Positions 1 through 9,645 of a DNA stretch of 64,000 nucleotides are shown piece by piece. The notes under the pieces are model-generated. The model did no database searches. It saw nothing but the letters and a program-made list of their open reading frames with translations, and was not told the DNA's origin. Position 1 is the stretch's first letter. Each line of letters opens with the position of its first letter. The DNA is from Sinorhizobium americanum (lineage in GTDB: Bacteria; Pseudomonadota; Alphaproteobacteria; Rhizobiales; Rhizobiaceae). Location: contig NZ_LNQC01000044.1 of NCBI RefSeq assembly GCF_001651855.1, positions 1 to 64,000 of the forward strand, read 5' to 3'. The position numbers were made by a program, and so were the translations under genes.

Positions 1-173
1 CCTCCTAATCGGTTGAACCATTGGAGCCTGCCCGGAAGACCGATCTCCCGCTACTCCCATGCAGGGAGGCCGCCGGAGCCCAATCATCCGATCTTTTTTG
101 TTGCAGCTCAGAATGCGATTCAACGGTTTGCCAATCTCATTCTGGTTGCGGCGCTATCCCGTTGAAATCGGAT
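1..173. other. Left edge, no gene seen
   Basis: No convincing coding region, RNA or repeat is visible. The stretch lies downstream of the leftward dehydrogenase gene. A short open frame crosses it but has no protein-like features and runs antisense to the next gene. Confidence 0.5.
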
Positions 174-1040
174 TCATTTTTTCTCCCGGACCGTCTCAAT
201 GACGCCCGAGACGTCGTCGCTGCCGTGACCCTCGGCAATCCGACGGGCGGCGAGCCTAAGCATCGGCTCGGCGAAGTCTGGAGCGACGGCTTGCTCCGCG
301 CTGGCCTTGGCGATGTTTTCGAGAGCGATCGTCTGCATCGCAAGATTGGAGACGACGTTGTCACTGTGCCGGCCGCTGTCGATCTTGCCAGCAAGGTCGG
401 GCAGGGTGCCAGTCATCGCTTTGAGCCACGGCAGGAGTAGCGGAAGGAAATCGACCGCCTTGCCGCCTCCGCTTGTCACCAGGGCGTTGGCATGAAGAAA
501 GCCGGAGAAGAGGCCGTACATGCCGGCGAGCAGTGCGAGGTCGTAAAGCGCCGCCAGGCCTGAGTCGTCGCCGAGGTGGCGGCTCTCCGCCAGTGCGTCG
601 AGCGCCGGCTTGTGCCGTTCGAAAAGCGCTGTCGAGCCGCTGTAGAGGACCAGGGCGCCCGCCTCGCCGATCATTGGCGGGATTGCCATGATACCGCCGT
701 CGAGATAATTGACCCCCTCCATCTCGGCCCACGCGGCGAGATTTTTCGCCTCACGCGGCGTGCCGTTTGTCAGATTGACAAGATCGCGGCCGCTGAGCGC
801 CCCCCGCGCCTCAGCCAGCACCGACCCTGCGGCAGCATAGTCGACGACGCACAGAATCGAGAGCTCGCTTGCGGCGACGGCTTCGGCCGGAGTCGTGGCG
901 ATCCTTGCCCCCGCACGGGCAAGCGGCTCCGCTCGCGATGGCGTCCGATTCCAGACGGTTACGGCATGGCCCTTGCGGATGAGGGTTGCGGCGAGTGCGG
1001 CACCCATAGCACCAAGGCCGAGGACGGATATACTGGTCAT
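174..1040 (-). CDS. NAD(P)-dependent dehydrogenase, imine-reductase-like
   Basis: A 288-residue protein of the 6-phosphogluconate / 3-hydroxyisobutyrate dehydrogenase superfamily. The N-terminus shows the Rossmann dinucleotide motif GLGAMGAALA (residues 7-16) followed by VWNRTPSRAE, where the Arg/Thr after the second strand suggests an NADP preference. The middle carries LDGGIMAIPPMIG, a segment typical of bacterial imine reductases and their close relatives rather than of classical hydroxyisobutyrate dehydrogenases. The helical C-terminal half would form the domain-swapped dimer of that family. It lies 23 bp downstream of the SDR gene on the same strand, so the two oxidoreductases probably share a transcript under the divergent LysR regulator. 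The substrate is unknown. Confidence 0.85.
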   Translation of the reverse strand: MTSISVLGLGAMGAALAATLIRKGHAVTVWNRTPSRAEPLARAGARIATTPAEAVAASELSILCVVDYAAAGSVLAEARGALSGRDLVNLTNGTPREAKNLAAWAEMEGVNYLDGGIMAIPPMIGEAGALVLYSGSTALFERHKPALDALAESRHLGDDSGLAALYDLALLAGMYGLFSGFLHANALVTSGGGKAVDFLPLLLPWLKAMTGTLPDLAGKIDSGRHSDNVVSNLAMQTIALENIAKASAEQAVAPDFAEPMLRLAARRIAEGHGSDDVSGVIETVREKK

Positions 1041-1063
1041 GCGTCGTCCTTTCCTGTTTCGCG

Positions 1064-1825
1064 TCAGCCGGCCGTTGCGAGCTTCTGGCCAAGGCCGCCG
1101 TCGACGGCGAGCTTTGCGCCAGTGGTGAAGGTGGCTTCGAAGGCGAGGAACAGCACGGCGCGCGCCACTTCATCGGCGGTCCCATTGCGTTTCATCGGCG
1201 TCACCGCATCGCCCAGCGCCTTGAACTCGGCTCTTTCCGCGGCGGTCAGACCGGGCACGCCCTTGGTCGGAGTGTCGACGAACCCGGGACTGACGGTGTT
1301 GACACGGATACCGCGCGGCAAGAGCTCGGCCGCTAGCACCGAAGCGAAGGAGACCAGCGCCGCCTTGGTGGCGCTGTAGACGCTCATGCCGGGGTGACCG
1401 CCCTCATCGGCAACTGATGACGTAAACACAATCGAGCCCCCTTCGCGGATCAGCGGTGCCAGCCGCTGGACGGTGAAGAAGGCGCCCTTGGTGTTGACCG
1501 CAAACTGGCGATCGTAGGATGCTTCGCTGACCTGATCGAAGGGCTCAAGTTCGGAAATGCCGGCATTGACGTGGAGGAGGTCGATGGCCCCGAGCTTCTG
1601 GCCGGCGGAGGCGCCAAGGACCGCTATATCGTTGAGATCGGCGATATCCGAGCGCACGGCGTGCACGCGCGGACCGAACTCCTCTTTGACTTTGGCGACA
1701 TTCTCCTCGTTGCGTCCGGTCAGCAGCACTTCAGCGCCGCCATTGACGAGCCGCCTGACCGTTGCCAGCCCCATACCGTGGGTGCCGCCGACCACGATCG
1801 CCTTCTTACCCTGATAAATCGCCAT
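1064..1825 (-). CDS. SDR family oxidoreductase
   Basis: A 253-residue classical short-chain dehydrogenase/reductase, length typical of the family. Visible motifs are the nucleotide-binding GGTHGMG near residue 13, NAG in the fourth strand, a catalytic Ser in TSSVADEGG, and the catalytic YSATK. The C-terminal DGGLGQK is the usual SDR ending. I chose ATG 1825 because GAGGAAG lies just upstream; a longer frame toward 2143 runs antisense to the LysR gene. It is divergent from that LysR gene and precedes the imine-reductase-like gene, so the trio is probably one regulated unit. The substrate cannot be inferred. Confidence 0.88.
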   Translation of the reverse strand: MAIYQGKKAIVVGGTHGMGLATVRRLVNGGAEVLLTGRNEENVAKVKEEFGPRVHAVRSDIADLNDIAVLGASAGQKLGAIDLLHVNAGISELEPFDQVSEASYDRQFAVNTKGAFFTVQRLAPLIREGGSIVFTSSVADEGGHPGMSVYSATKAALVSFASVLAAELLPRGIRVNTVSPGFVDTPTKGVPGLTAAERAEFKALGDAVTPMKRNGTADEVARAVLFLAFEATFTTGAKLAVDGGLGQKLATAG

Positions 1826-1902
1826 TATGTCTTCCTCTTCGGTTCGATTGAATGATGAGAAAGAGATGCATTCGTGGACGGTCTTGTGGTAGGCGGCTTG
1901 TC

Positions 1903-1919
1903 GTGGACATATCGTCCAC
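1903..1919. promoter_or_regulatory. Candidate LysR operator in divergent promoter
   Basis: A perfect inverted repeat, GTGGAC-ATATC-GTCCAC, lies in the 105-bp gap between the divergent SDR and LysR genes. A half copy, TCGTGGAC, is repeated at about 1872. LysR-family regulators normally bind dyads in such divergent gaps, so this is the natural candidate site. This is inferred from position and symmetry only. Confidence 0.45.
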
Positions 1920-1930
1920 AGTTGCAGACA

Positions 1931-2830
1931 ATGACGGCCATGGCGAATCTCAATGACTTCACTTTCTTTGTCCACGTCGTGGACCACGGCGGTTTTGCGC
2001 CGGCGGCGCGTGCGCTCAACGTGCCGAAATTGACGCTCAGCAAGCGGGTGGCGGTGCTCGAGAAGAATCTCGGCGTCCGCCTCATCAACCGGACCTCGCG
2101 CCGCTTCGCGGTGACTGAAACGGGGGAAGATTTCTACCGCCATGCGGCGGCGATGCTGGTGGTGGCGGAAGCGGCCGAAAATGTCATCAGAGGCAGGCTT
2201 GCCGAACCGAGCGGCGCTGTCAGGATCACGGCGTCCGTTCCGACGGCGCAGCTTTCACTAGCCCCGCTGCTGCCCGAACTCGCGCTCGCCTATCCCAAGC
2301 TTCGCGTCGTCCTGCACGCGACTGACCGCTTCGTCGATATCGTCCAGGAAGGCTTCGATATGGCGGTGCGCGATCATTTCGCGCCCCTGCCGGACTCTGG
2401 TCTCGTGCAGCGTCGCGTCGGCTCACAGAGCAAACTTCTCGTCGCCGCGCCTGCTTATTTGCAAGAGCGGGGAGTGCCTGCACGAGCAGAGGCGTTGCAG
2501 GAGCACGATGGGCTGATGACGTCACTTACCTCGCAGGGCTGGACGGTCGAGCACCAAGACGGCACGATCGTGCAGGTCTCACCCAATCCGCGCTTTGTGG
2601 CGGACGAATCCCGGGTCCTGCTGGCGGCCGCGCTGGCAGGACTTGGGATAACCGCGCTGCCTGGCACGCTCTGTCAGGAGGAAATTGCAAGCGGTGCACT
2701 CGTCCACATCCTTCCGGAGTGGACCGCAGGCAAGGTGACGACGACGATCCTGATGCCACATCGTCGCGGCCAATTGCCTTCGGTGCGCGCGACGATCGAT
2801 TTCATAGCGGAGCGGCTCGGCGACGGCTGA
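1931..2830 (+). CDS. LysR family transcriptional regulator
   Basis: About 299 residues. The N-terminal winged helix reads [27 protein letters not shown] then [20 protein letters not shown], the standard LysR DNA-binding region. The rest is the LysR substrate-binding domain, in the CrgA/DsdC-like group common in Rhizobiaceae. ATG 1931 and ATG 1940 are both possible starts and neither has a strong ribosome site; the longer frame from 1874 is less likely because it runs through the dyad operator. It is divergent from the SDR gene, the classic arrangement for a LysR protein that controls its neighbour and itself. The inducer is unknown. Confidence 0.88.
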   Translation: MTAMANLNDFTFFVHVVDHGGFAPAARALNVPKLTLSKRVAVLEKNLGVRLINRTSRRFAVTETGEDFYRHAAAMLVVAEAAENVIRGRLAEPSGAVRITASVPTAQLSLAPLLPELALAYPKLRVVLHATDRFVDIVQEGFDMAVRDHFAPLPDSGLVQRRVGSQSKLLVAAPAYLQERGVPARAEALQEHDGLMTSLTSQGWTVEHQDGTIVQVSPNPRFVADESRVLLAAALAGLGITALPGTLCQEEIASGALVHILPEWTAGKVTTTILMPHRRGQLPSVRATIDFIAERLGDG

Positions 2831-2834
2831 AGTA

Positions 2835-2858
2835 AAAGGCCCGCGTAAGCGGGCCTTT
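2835..2858. terminator. Bidirectional terminator between lysR and carA
   Basis: A perfect 10-bp stem (AAAGGCCCGC / GCGGGCCTTT) with a GTAA loop sits between the converging lysR and carA genes. The 3' arm ends in TTTATT and the opposite strand ends in TTTTACTT, so it can serve both directions. Confidence 0.85.
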
Positions 2859-2878
2859 ATTCGTTCTCTTAGGCTTTC

Positions 2879-4084
2879 TCAGCGTTCGGCGAGTGCCGCT
2901 TCGCCCTTCTTCTCACGGATCAGGTTGAGGAACCGGCGGAAGAGATAGTGGCTGTCCTGCGGGCCCGGGGAGGCTTCCGGGTGGTGCTGGACCGAGAAGA
3001 CCGGCTTGCCGCTCAAGCGCAGGCCGCAATTGGTGCCGTCGAAGAGGGAAATGTGAGTCTCTTCAACACCTTCCGGCAACGACTTGGAATCGACCGCGAA
3101 GCCGTGATTCATCGAGACGATCTCGACCTTGCCGGTGGTGTGGTCCTTCACCGGATGGTTGGCGCCATGGTGACCCTGATGCATCTTCTCGGTCCTGGCG
3201 CCGAGTGCCAGCGCCAGCATCTGATGGCCGAGGCAGATGCCGAAGACCGGGATGTCGCTCTCCAGCAGGTTCTTGATCACCGGCACGGCATATTCGCCGG
3301 TGGCGGCCGGGTCGCCCGGGCCGTTCGACAGGAAAATGCCGTCCGGCTTGAGCGCCAGCACTTCCTCGGCGCTCGTGTCAGCCGGGACGACCGTGACCCG
3401 GCAATCAAGTCCGGCGAAGAGGCGCAGAATGTTGCGCTTGACGCCATAGTCGAGCGCAACGACGTGATAGGCGGCTTCGGTCTCGCCGAGCGTGGAGTAG
3501 CCGTCGTTCCAAACCCAGGGCTTCTCGTTCCAGCGGTAGGACTGGCCGGAGGTCGCGACCTTGGCGAGATCGAGCCCTTCGAGACCGCTCCAGGCCTTTG
3601 CCTCGGCCTTCAGCGTGTCGATGTCGAAGACGCCGGCCGGATCATGGGCGATAACGGCGTTCGGCATGCCGTTTTCGCGGATCCAGGCGGTCAGCGCCCG
3701 CGTGTCGATGCCGCAGAGCCCGATGACGCCGCGTGCCTTCAGCCAGGCATCGAGATGCTTGGCGGCGCGATAGTTAGAGGGATCGGTGATGTCGGCCTTG
3801 AAGATCACTCCGACGGCACCGTGGCGGGCGGCCGGCGTCAGGTCCTCGATGTCCTCGTCATTGGCACCGATATTGCCGATATGCGGGAAGGTGAAGGTGA
3901 CGATCTGGCCAAGATAGGAGGGGTCCGTGAGGATTTCCTGATACCCGGTCAGCGCCGTGTTGAAACAGACCTCGGCCTGCACCTTGCCGGTCGCGCCGAT
4001 GCCCTTGCCTTCGATCACCGTGCCGTCGGCCAGAACGAGCAGGGCGGTGGGTTTCTGGGTTGTCCATGCGGGTGTCGCGGTCAT
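2879..4084 (-). CDS. carA: Carbamoyl-phosphate synthase small subunit
   Basis: 401 residues, the usual length. This glutamine amidotransferase subunit releases ammonia from glutamine and channels it to the CarB subunit, which makes carbamoyl phosphate for arginine and pyrimidine synthesis. The N-terminal CPSase domain includes VCFNTALTGYQEILTDPSY. The C-terminal class I amidotransferase domain shows the nucleophile elbow GICLGHQ (Cys) and the His-Glu pair in QHHPEASPGP. ATG 4084 is the natural start. carB is not in this window, as is usual in rhizobia, where the two genes are unlinked. It converges on lysR at a shared terminator and is divergent from the yqeY gene. Confidence 0.97.
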   Translation of the reverse strand: MTATPAWTTQKPTALLVLADGTVIEGKGIGATGKVQAEVCFNTALTGYQEILTDPSYLGQIVTFTFPHIGNIGANDEDIEDLTPAARHGAVGVIFKADITDPSNYRAAKHLDAWLKARGVIGLCGIDTRALTAWIRENGMPNAVIAHDPAGVFDIDTLKAEAKAWSGLEGLDLAKVATSGQSYRWNEKPWVWNDGYSTLGETEAAYHVVALDYGVKRNILRLFAGLDCRVTVVPADTSAEEVLALKPDGIFLSNGPGDPAATGEYAVPVIKNLLESDIPVFGICLGHQMLALALGARTEKMHQGHHGANHPVKDHTTGKVEIVSMNHGFAVDSKSLPEGVEETHISLFDGTNCGLRLSGKPVFSVQHHPEASPGPQDSHYLFRRFLNLIREKKGEAALAER

Positions 4085-4409
4085 CGTTCCTATCCCGTTG
4101 CGGCGGAAGGCGCGGCTTTAAAGCCGGTCGGTTCAGCCCCATTTCAAAATTGCATGCGGCATGGCGCGCGGAAGCCCCGCGAGAAAGAGGTTCATGCCGA
4201 TGTTCGTGCAGGTGCCGGAAAATAAACAAAGGCTTTACCGGGGTCAACCGGCGGCGGTGAATTGTCCGGAAATAAAGTTCTTTATAATTCAAATGGTTGC
4301 GCGATAGGTTTGATTGTACCTGCCGCACTGGTTTAAGACGGCGATAACAATGAGGCAAACGAGCCGGTCCGGATGCAGGCAGCAGGGCCGTTTCTGCATG
4401 GAGAAAGAG
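4085..4409. other. Divergent carA / yqeY promoter region
   Basis: 325 bp without a credible gene. It must hold the promoters of carA (leftward) and of the yqeY-dnaG direction. The middle, around 4255-4310, is AT-rich (AATAAAGTTCTTTATAATTC) compared with its surroundings, as expected for promoter DNA. I did not recognise a riboswitch or a leader peptide with an arginine run. Confidence 0.5.
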
Positions 4410-4859
4410 ATGCGCGAGCAATTCGCAAACGCCCTGAAGGAAGCGCTGAAAGCCAAGGATACCCGGCGGACTTCGACCGTTCGGCTGATCCAGGCGGCGA
4501 TCAAGGACCGCGACATCGCCAATCGCGGCCAGGGCAAGGATCCGGCCGGCGACGATGAAATCATGCAGATCCTCGCCAAGATGATCAAGCAACGCGAGGA
4601 ATCGGCGCGCATCTACGAGGAGGGCGGCCGCCCGGAGCTCGCCGAGCAGGAGCGGCAGGAAATCGTCATCATCAATGCGTTCCTGCCCGAGCAGTTCTCC
4701 GAGGAGAAGGTGCGCGAGCTTTGCGCCGCAGTCATCGCGGAACTCGGCGCTCAGGGGCTGCGCGACATGGGCAAGGTCATGAATGCGTTGAAGGAGCGCT
4801 ATCCTGGCCAGATGGATTTCGCCAGGGCTTCCAGCATCGTCAAGGAGCTGTTGAAGTAA
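4410..4859 (+). CDS. GatB/YqeY domain-containing protein
   Basis: 149 residues, the standard length of the free-standing YqeY family, which is related to the C-terminal tRNA-binding tail of the amidotransferase subunit GatB. The conserved LKEALKAKDTRR.STVRLIQAAIKD helix pair is at the N-terminus, and LPEQFSE and DMGKVMNALK follow. ATG 4410 is chosen over upstream ATGs because GGAGAAAGAG directly precedes it. It lies upstream of dnaG on the same strand, and the yqeY-dnaG-rpoD neighbourhood is widely conserved in bacteria. The biochemical role of YqeY proteins is not settled; binding of tRNA or an aminoacylation-related function is assumed from homology. Confidence 0.92.
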   Translation: MREQFANALKEALKAKDTRRTSTVRLIQAAIKDRDIANRGQGKDPAGDDEIMQILAKMIKQREESARIYEEGGRPELAEQERQEIVIINAFLPEQFSEEKVRELCAAVIAELGAQGLRDMGKVMNALKERYPGQMDFARASSIVKELLK

Positions 4860-5005
4860 GCCGCTGCGCCGGCGCCTGATCTCCGGCGCCGCCTCAGTTT
4901 CCCGCCATCTTCGATGGCCGCCGCCTGTGAAAAGCGGGCAAGACCGAGAGGAACTGTGGCTTCCTCCGGCCAGGCCGCTTATATGGAAGCTGGCCAGAGG
5001 TATCC

Positions 5006-6994
5006 ATGCGCTTTTCACCGTCCTTCCTTGACGAGATCCGAGACCGCGTTCCGATTTCGGACGTGGTCGGCAAGCGCGTCACCTGGGACCGGCGCAAGAC
5101 CAATGTGTCGCGCGGCGATTACTGGGCCTGCTGCCCGTTCCATGGCGAGAAGTCGCCGAGCTTCCACTGCGAGGACCGCAAGGGCCGATATCATTGTTTC
5201 GGCTGCGGCGTTTCCGGCGACCATTTCCGCTTCCTGACCGATCTCGAGGGCCTGAGCTTCCCCGAAGCGGTGCAGCAGATCGCCGATATGGCGGGTGTTC
5301 CCATGCCGCAGCCCGATCCGCAGGCCGAGCGGCGGGAGAAGGAGCGCACCAGCCTGCTCGACGTCATGGAGCTGGCGACGCAGTTCTTTCAGGACCAGCT
5401 TCAAACCGCGGCCGGCGCCAAGGCGCGCGCCTATCTGCGCGAACGGGGCCTCACCGGCCGCACAATCGAGACCTTCCGGCTCGGCTATGCGCCGGATAGC
5501 CGCAATGCGTTGAAGGAATTTCTCGCCGGCAAGGGGGTCGGCAAGGAGCAGATCGAGGCATGCGGCCTCGTCGTCCATGGGCCGGACGTCCCGGTCTCTT
5601 ACGACCGCTTTCGCGACCGGATCATGTTTCCGATCCTCTCGGCGCGCGAAAAGGTGATCGCCTTCGGCGGGCGGGCGATGTCCGCCGATGCGCCGGCCAA
5701 ATATCTGAACTCCAACGAGACCGAGCTCTTCCACAAGGGCAATGTGCTTTTCAATTTCGCGCGCGCCCGGCGCGCTTCGCAGGGCGCCGAGGGCGCGGGC
5801 ACGATCATCGCCGTCGAAGGCTATATGGACGTGATCGCGCTGCACCAGACAGGCATCGAAAATGCCGTGGCGCCGCTCGGCACGGCGCTCACCGAGAACC
5901 AGCTCGATCTCCTCTGGAAAATGACGACTCAGCCGGTGCTTTGCTTCGACGGTGACGGCGCCGGCATCCGCGCCGCCAACCGCGCCGTCGACCTGGCGCT
6001 TCCGCATCTGAAGCCCGGCCGTTCGGTGCGTTTCGCCATGCTGCCGGACGGTAAGGACCCGGACGACCTCGTCCGCCACGAGGGGCGAGAGCCTTTCGAC
6101 AAGGTGCTTGCCAATGCCCGTTCGCTCGCCGAGATGGTCTGGATGCGCGAGGTGCAGGGCGGCGGCTTCGATACGCCGGAAAAGCGCGCCGAGCTTGAGG
6201 CGCGGCTGAGGCAGGTGACCTCGGTCATCGCCGACGAGAGCGTGCGTCGCCACTACGGCCAGGACATGCGCGACCGGCTGAACGCCTTTCTGCAGGGGAG
6301 CGCGCCGTTCAGGGGCGAGCGGCGGCCGTTCGAGCGGGGTGGGCGCGAGCGCGGCGGGCGGCAAGGCGGTTTTCGCCAAGCCGGCGGCGAACGGAACGCC
6401 GGGCCGACCACGATCTCCGACCGGCTGGCGCGCTCGTCGATCGTCAGCGGTCAGCAGGCGGCGCCATTGCTGCGCGAAAGCGTGCTTGCGCTGACGATCG
6501 TCAACCACCCGCAACTGCTTTTCGAAGAGTATGACGAGATCTCGACGATCGAGTTCGACCATCGTGAGCTGCAGCGTTGCTGGGCGGCGGTTCTGAACGC
6601 CGCGGCGACAAACGGCCCGCGGCTGACGCGGGAAGGGCTGGTCGAGCAATTGGAGGCTGAAGGTTTTGCCCCGTTGATCGGCGCGCTCGACCAGCAGATT
6701 CGCTATGCGCGGCTATGGACCGCGACGACGGTGGCTGCGCCAGAAGATGCGCGCGAGGGCTATCTGCAGGCGCTGGCGCTTCACAAGCGCACCAAAGCGC
6801 TCAACTGGCAGCGCCGCGAGCTCGAAAGGGAACTTGCACACGCTACGGAAGAAGGCGATCTCGAAGTCGTGCCGCAGCTGTTGCGGACGCTTCAAGAGGT
6901 TCAGTTGGAAGTCACCCGGCTCGAGAACCAGGAAGCAATCATCGAAGGCTTCGGGGTGCTTTCCGGACGCGTCAAGGGGCCCGCGGCGAGGTGA
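5006..6994 (+). CDS. dnaG: DNA primase
   Basis: 662 residues. DnaG synthesises RNA primers for replication on the DnaB helicase. The N-terminal CHC2 zinc-binding domain shows CPFHGEKSPSF (Cys/His near residues 43-46) and CFGCG (near 64-67). The TOPRIM catalytic core shows VEGYMD (Glu near 270) and the acidic pair in FDGDGAG (near 315). A Gly/Arg-rich linker (about 430-470) leads to the helical DnaB-interacting C-terminus. The start MRFSPSFLDEIRDRVPISDVV matches alphaproteobacterial primases. It follows yqeY by 146 bp. Confidence 0.97.
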   Translation: MRFSPSFLDEIRDRVPISDVVGKRVTWDRRKTNVSRGDYWACCPFHGEKSPSFHCEDRKGRYHCFGCGVSGDHFRFLTDLEGLSFPEAVQQIADMAGVPMPQPDPQAERREKERTSLLDVMELATQFFQDQLQTAAGAKARAYLRERGLTGRTIETFRLGYAPDSRNALKEFLAGKGVGKEQIEACGLVVHGPDVPVSYDRFRDRIMFPILSAREKVIAFGGRAMSADAPAKYLNSNETELFHKGNVLFNFARARRASQGAEGAGTIIAVEGYMDVIALHQTGIENAVAPLGTALTENQLDLLWKMTTQPVLCFDGDGAGIRAANRAVDLALPHLKPGRSVRFAMLPDGKDPDDLVRHEGREPFDKVLANARSLAEMVWMREVQGGGFDTPEKRAELEARLRQVTSVIADESVRRHYGQDMRDRLNAFLQGSAPFRGERRPFERGGRERGGRQGGFRQAGGERNAGPTTISDRLARSSIVSGQQAAPLLRESVLALTIVNHPQLLFEEYDEISTIEFDHRELQRCWAAVLNAAATNGPRLTREGLVEQLEAEGFAPLIGALDQQIRYARLWTATTVAAPEDAREGYLQALALHKRTKALNWQRRELERELAHATEEGDLEVVPQLLRTLQEVQLEVTRLENQEAIIEGFGVLSGRVKGPAAR

Positions 6995-7032
6995 CGTCCT
7001 GCTTCCGGCCGCCCCTGATCCCGCTGCCGCGA

Positions 7033-7150
7033 CCTTCTCCCCGCAGGCGGGGAGAAGGGGGATGCCGCGCCAGCTCAGCAACGTCCTTGCAGTTGGTGCA
7101 CGACACGAGCCTCAGATGCGACGCAACCTCGCCCCGCCTGCGGGGAGAGG
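7033..7150. repeat. RIME-like rhizobial intergenic palindrome pair
   Basis: Two hairpins bracket about 70 bp between dnaG and recQ. The left one (7033-7058) has a perfect 10-bp stem CCTTCTCCCC/GGGGAGAAGG with a GCAGGC loop. The right one (7127-7150) has a similar but less perfect stem and is followed by GCAGGGTGAGGGG. This pattern matches the RIME class of intergenic mosaic elements known from Rhizobium and Sinorhizobium. In antisense it encodes the familiar spurious peptide [12 protein letters not shown]. No function is shown; it may affect transcript ends between dnaG and recQ. Confidence 0.7.
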
Positions 7151-7231
7151 GCAGGGTGAGGGGCATCTCTCTACGCCCCTTCGCGTCCGATTTTCGTGAG
7201 CCGCATACTGCCCGCCGACGAAAGCGATTTC

Positions 7232-9100
7232 ATGCCATACAGTGACGACGACTCCACCATCCTCCTCTTCGGAAACGATGGCGCGCGCAATCCACTCGAT
7301 GTCCTCAAGCGCATCTACGGCTATTCCGCCTTCCGCGGGCAGCAGCAGGCCGTCGTTGAGCACGTCGTGGCGGGCGGAGACGCGGTGGTGCTCTTCCCGA
7401 CCGGGGCCGGCAAGTCGCTCTGCTTCCAGATTCCGGCGCTCTGCCGCAAGGGTGTCGGCATCGTCGTCTCGCCGCTGATCGCTTTGATGCGCGACCAGGT
7501 GGAGGCGCTGAAGCAGGTCGGCATTCGCGCGGCGGCGCTCAACTCCTCGCTCAGCCGCGATGAGGCGATCGCCGTCCGCCGGGCTCTCTCGGCGGATGCG
7601 CTCGACCTGCTCTACGTCACGCCGGAGCGCGCGGTCACCGACGGATTCGCCGAAATGATCGGCGACATGGACATCGCCCTCTTCGCGATCGACGAGGCGC
7701 ACTGCGTCTCGCAATGGGGGCACGATTTCCGACCCGAATATCGCGGTCTCGATTGCCTTGCGTCGCGCTTCCCGGGCGTGCCGCGCATCGCGCTGACGGC
7801 CACAGCCGATCCGCACACGCGCGGCGACATCATCGAGCGGCTGGCGCTCCGGAGCGCGCGGGTGTTTTCCTCCAGCTTCGACCGGCCGAACATCGCCTAC
7901 GAGATCGTCGAACGCGATCAGCCGCGCCAGCAGCTCTTGCGCTTCCTGTCGCGTTTCAAGGACTCGAGCGGCATCGTCTATTGCCTGTCGCGCGCCAAGG
8001 TCGAGGACACGGCAGAGTGGCTGAACGGACAGGGCATCCGCGCGCTCCCCTATCACGCCGGCATGGATCGGACTCTGCGCGATCGGCATCAGGACGCCTT
8101 CCTGAAGGAGGAGAACCTCTGCCTGGTGGCGACCGTCGCCTTTGGCATGGGGATCGACAAGCCGGATGTGCGCTATGTCGCGCATCTCGATTTGCCGGGC
8201 TCGGCCGAGGCCTATTACCAGGAGACGGGGAGGGCCGGTCGTGACGGACTGCCGTCGGAAGTGTGGATGGCCTACGGCATGGCCGATGTCATCCAGCGCC
8301 GGCGCATGATCGACGAGGGCGGCGCGCCGGACGAGATCAAGCGCATCGAACGGTCAAAGCTCAACTCCCTGCTCGCGATCTGCGAGACGGCAGGCTGCCG
8401 GAGGCAAGCGATCCTCGCGCATTTCGGCGAGGCGCATCCCGGCCGTTGCGGCCACTGCGACACCTGCCTGAAGCCGGTCGAGACCTGGGACGGCACGGAG
8501 GCGGCGATCAAGGCACTCGCCGGCGTCTACCGGACCGGCGAACGGTTCGGCACCGGCCATGTCATCGACGTGTTGATCGGGACCGTCAACGAGAAGACCG
8601 AGCGCTTCGGCCATGTGGACATACCGGTCTTCGGCGCCGGCAAGGACCTGCCGGCACGAACCTGGCAATCGGTTTTCCGGCAATTGCTCGCAATGGGACT
8701 GATCACCGTCGATCACGCTGCCTTCGGCGCCCTGAAACTCGAGCCGGAAGCGCGCGCCGTGTTCAAGCGCGAGCGGCAGGTGCTCTTCCGCAAGGATCGA
8801 CCGAGTTCCGGCAAGGCGACTCGCGGGCAGAAATCGGCATCGGCTCGCGAGCGTTCGGATCTGGCCGGCTCCGATCTCGAGCTTTTCGAGAAGCTGCGGG
8901 CGGAGCGGTTTTCGATCGCCAGGGAATTGAACGTCCCGCCCTATGTCGTTTTCCCGGACACGACCTTGATCGCGCTCGCCAAAGAGCGCCCGCGCGATTT
9001 CGACGATCTCATCGACATTCCCGGTATCGGCGAGAGCAAGCGGGAGAGATATGGCGAGGCTTTTCTGGCGGTCATCGATGCGTTCGAGGAGGGCGGCTGA
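7232..9100 (+). CDS. recQ: ATP-dependent DNA helicase RecQ
   Basis: About 622 residues from ATG 7232. RecQ unwinds duplex DNA 3'-5' in recombination and repair. Helicase motifs in order: Gln motif region [10 protein letters not shown], Walker A FPTGAGKS (near 56-62), DEAH within [16 protein letters not shown] (near 154), and motif [11 protein letters not shown]. The RQC zinc site is CRRQ...GHCDTCL, and an HRDC domain occupies the last ~75 residues ([19 protein letters not shown]). A GTG at 7196 gives a longer form, but it has no ribosome site, whereas GAAAGCGA precedes 7232. Gene context is the usual one near dnaG. Confidence 0.95.
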   Translation: MPYSDDDSTILLFGNDGARNPLDVLKRIYGYSAFRGQQQAVVEHVVAGGDAVVLFPTGAGKSLCFQIPALCRKGVGIVVSPLIALMRDQVEALKQVGIRAAALNSSLSRDEAIAVRRALSADALDLLYVTPERAVTDGFAEMIGDMDIALFAIDEAHCVSQWGHDFRPEYRGLDCLASRFPGVPRIALTATADPHTRGDIIERLALRSARVFSSSFDRPNIAYEIVERDQPRQQLLRFLSRFKDSSGIVYCLSRAKVEDTAEWLNGQGIRALPYHAGMDRTLRDRHQDAFLKEENLCLVATVAFGMGIDKPDVRYVAHLDLPGSAEAYYQETGRAGRDGLPSEVWMAYGMADVIQRRRMIDEGGAPDEIKRIERSKLNSLLAICETAGCRRQAILAHFGEAHPGRCGHCDTCLKPVETWDGTEAAIKALAGVYRTGERFGTGHVIDVLIGTVNEKTERFGHVDIPVFGAGKDLPARTWQSVFRQLLAMGLITVDHAAFGALKLEPEARAVFKRERQVLFRKDRPSSGKATRGQKSASARERSDLAGSDLELFEKLRAERFSIARELNVPPYVVFPDTTLIALAKERPRDFDDLIDIPGIGESKRERYGEAFLAVIDAFEEGG

Positions 9101-9213
9101 GAAGGGCAGGTGTTCCCCACGAAGCAGAGGCGGTTCGGGCCGGAAGGCGGCGATCCCTAAGGTCCGACAACTTTCGCTTGCGTGCTTTGCCGTGATTATC
9201 CACGCTCAAATTC

Positions 9214-9504
9214 ATGAAAGGCTATGTCTATATTCTCGCATCCAAGCGAAACGGGACGCTCTATACTGGCGTCACCCGTGATTTGCCTCGCCGCCTCTTT
9301 GAACACCAGAACGACCTAACCCCGGGCTTCACTTCCAGATACGGCGTGAAAACGCTTGTCTGGTTCGAGGAGTACGACCTGCTGACGTCTGCCATCACGC
9401 GGGAAAAGACGATTAAGAAGTGGCCGAGGCAGTGGAAGCTGAACCTCATAGAGCAGATGAACCCGGAGTGGGAGGATATTTCCCACTACCTCCACGGCAT
9501 ATAG
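9214..9504 (+). CDS. GIY-YIG domain protein (UPF0213-like)
   Basis: 96 residues, a single GIY-YIG nuclease fold. VYILASKRNGTLYTGVTRDL carries the two signature strands (YVYIL and LYTGV), followed by the catalytic Arg in DLPRRL and His in EHQN; the Glu expected near the end of the fold is in REKTIKKWPRQWK. Such small free-standing proteins are abundant in rhizobia; some homologues (YhbQ type) have structure-specific nuclease activity. It lies between recQ and a palindromic repeat with no operon partner. Its role in the cell is unknown. Confidence 0.88.
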   Translation: MKGYVYILASKRNGTLYTGVTRDLPRRLFEHQNDLTPGFTSRYGVKTLVWFEEYDLLTSAITREKTIKKWPRQWKLNLIEQMNPEWEDISHYLHGI

Positions 9505-9532
9505 TGTGCATTGACAGTAAGGCCCACGCCCC

Positions 9533-9645
9533 CTCATCCCTGTGCTTGTCACAGGGATCCAGCAGCGCCGTGTCCACGGCGCGGAAGAGTCTTTCAGCCC
9601 AAGGACTTGGGCTGACTGGATTCCTGTGACAAGCACAGGAATGAG
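9533..9645. repeat. Three-hairpin palindromic repeat element
   Basis: 113 bp folding as a three-way structure. The outer arms 9533-9562 and 9616-9645 are 30 bp long and match as inverted repeats with two mismatches (core CCTGTGCTTGTCACAGG). Inside lie two perfect hairpins: GCGCCGTG-TC-CACGGCGC (9565-9582) and AGCCCAA-GGAC-TTGGGCT (9596-9613). Elements of this shape are scattered in Sinorhizobium intergenic regions. It has no coding capacity and may be a non-autonomous mobile element or a REP-like element. Confidence 0.75.

Noticed and set aside
2948-4225. Long frame on the strand opposite carA (425 codons)
   Set aside because: It is the antisense shadow of carA; the sequence lacks protein motifs, and high GC with biased third positions creates such open frames here.
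5015-6649. 544-codon frame opposite dnaG
   Set aside because: Antisense shadow of a highly conserved primase gene; no domain, no ribosome site.
6972-7166. Short leftward frame with [12 protein letters not shown]
   Set aside because: This peptide is the known by-product of RIME-like palindromes, not a gene.
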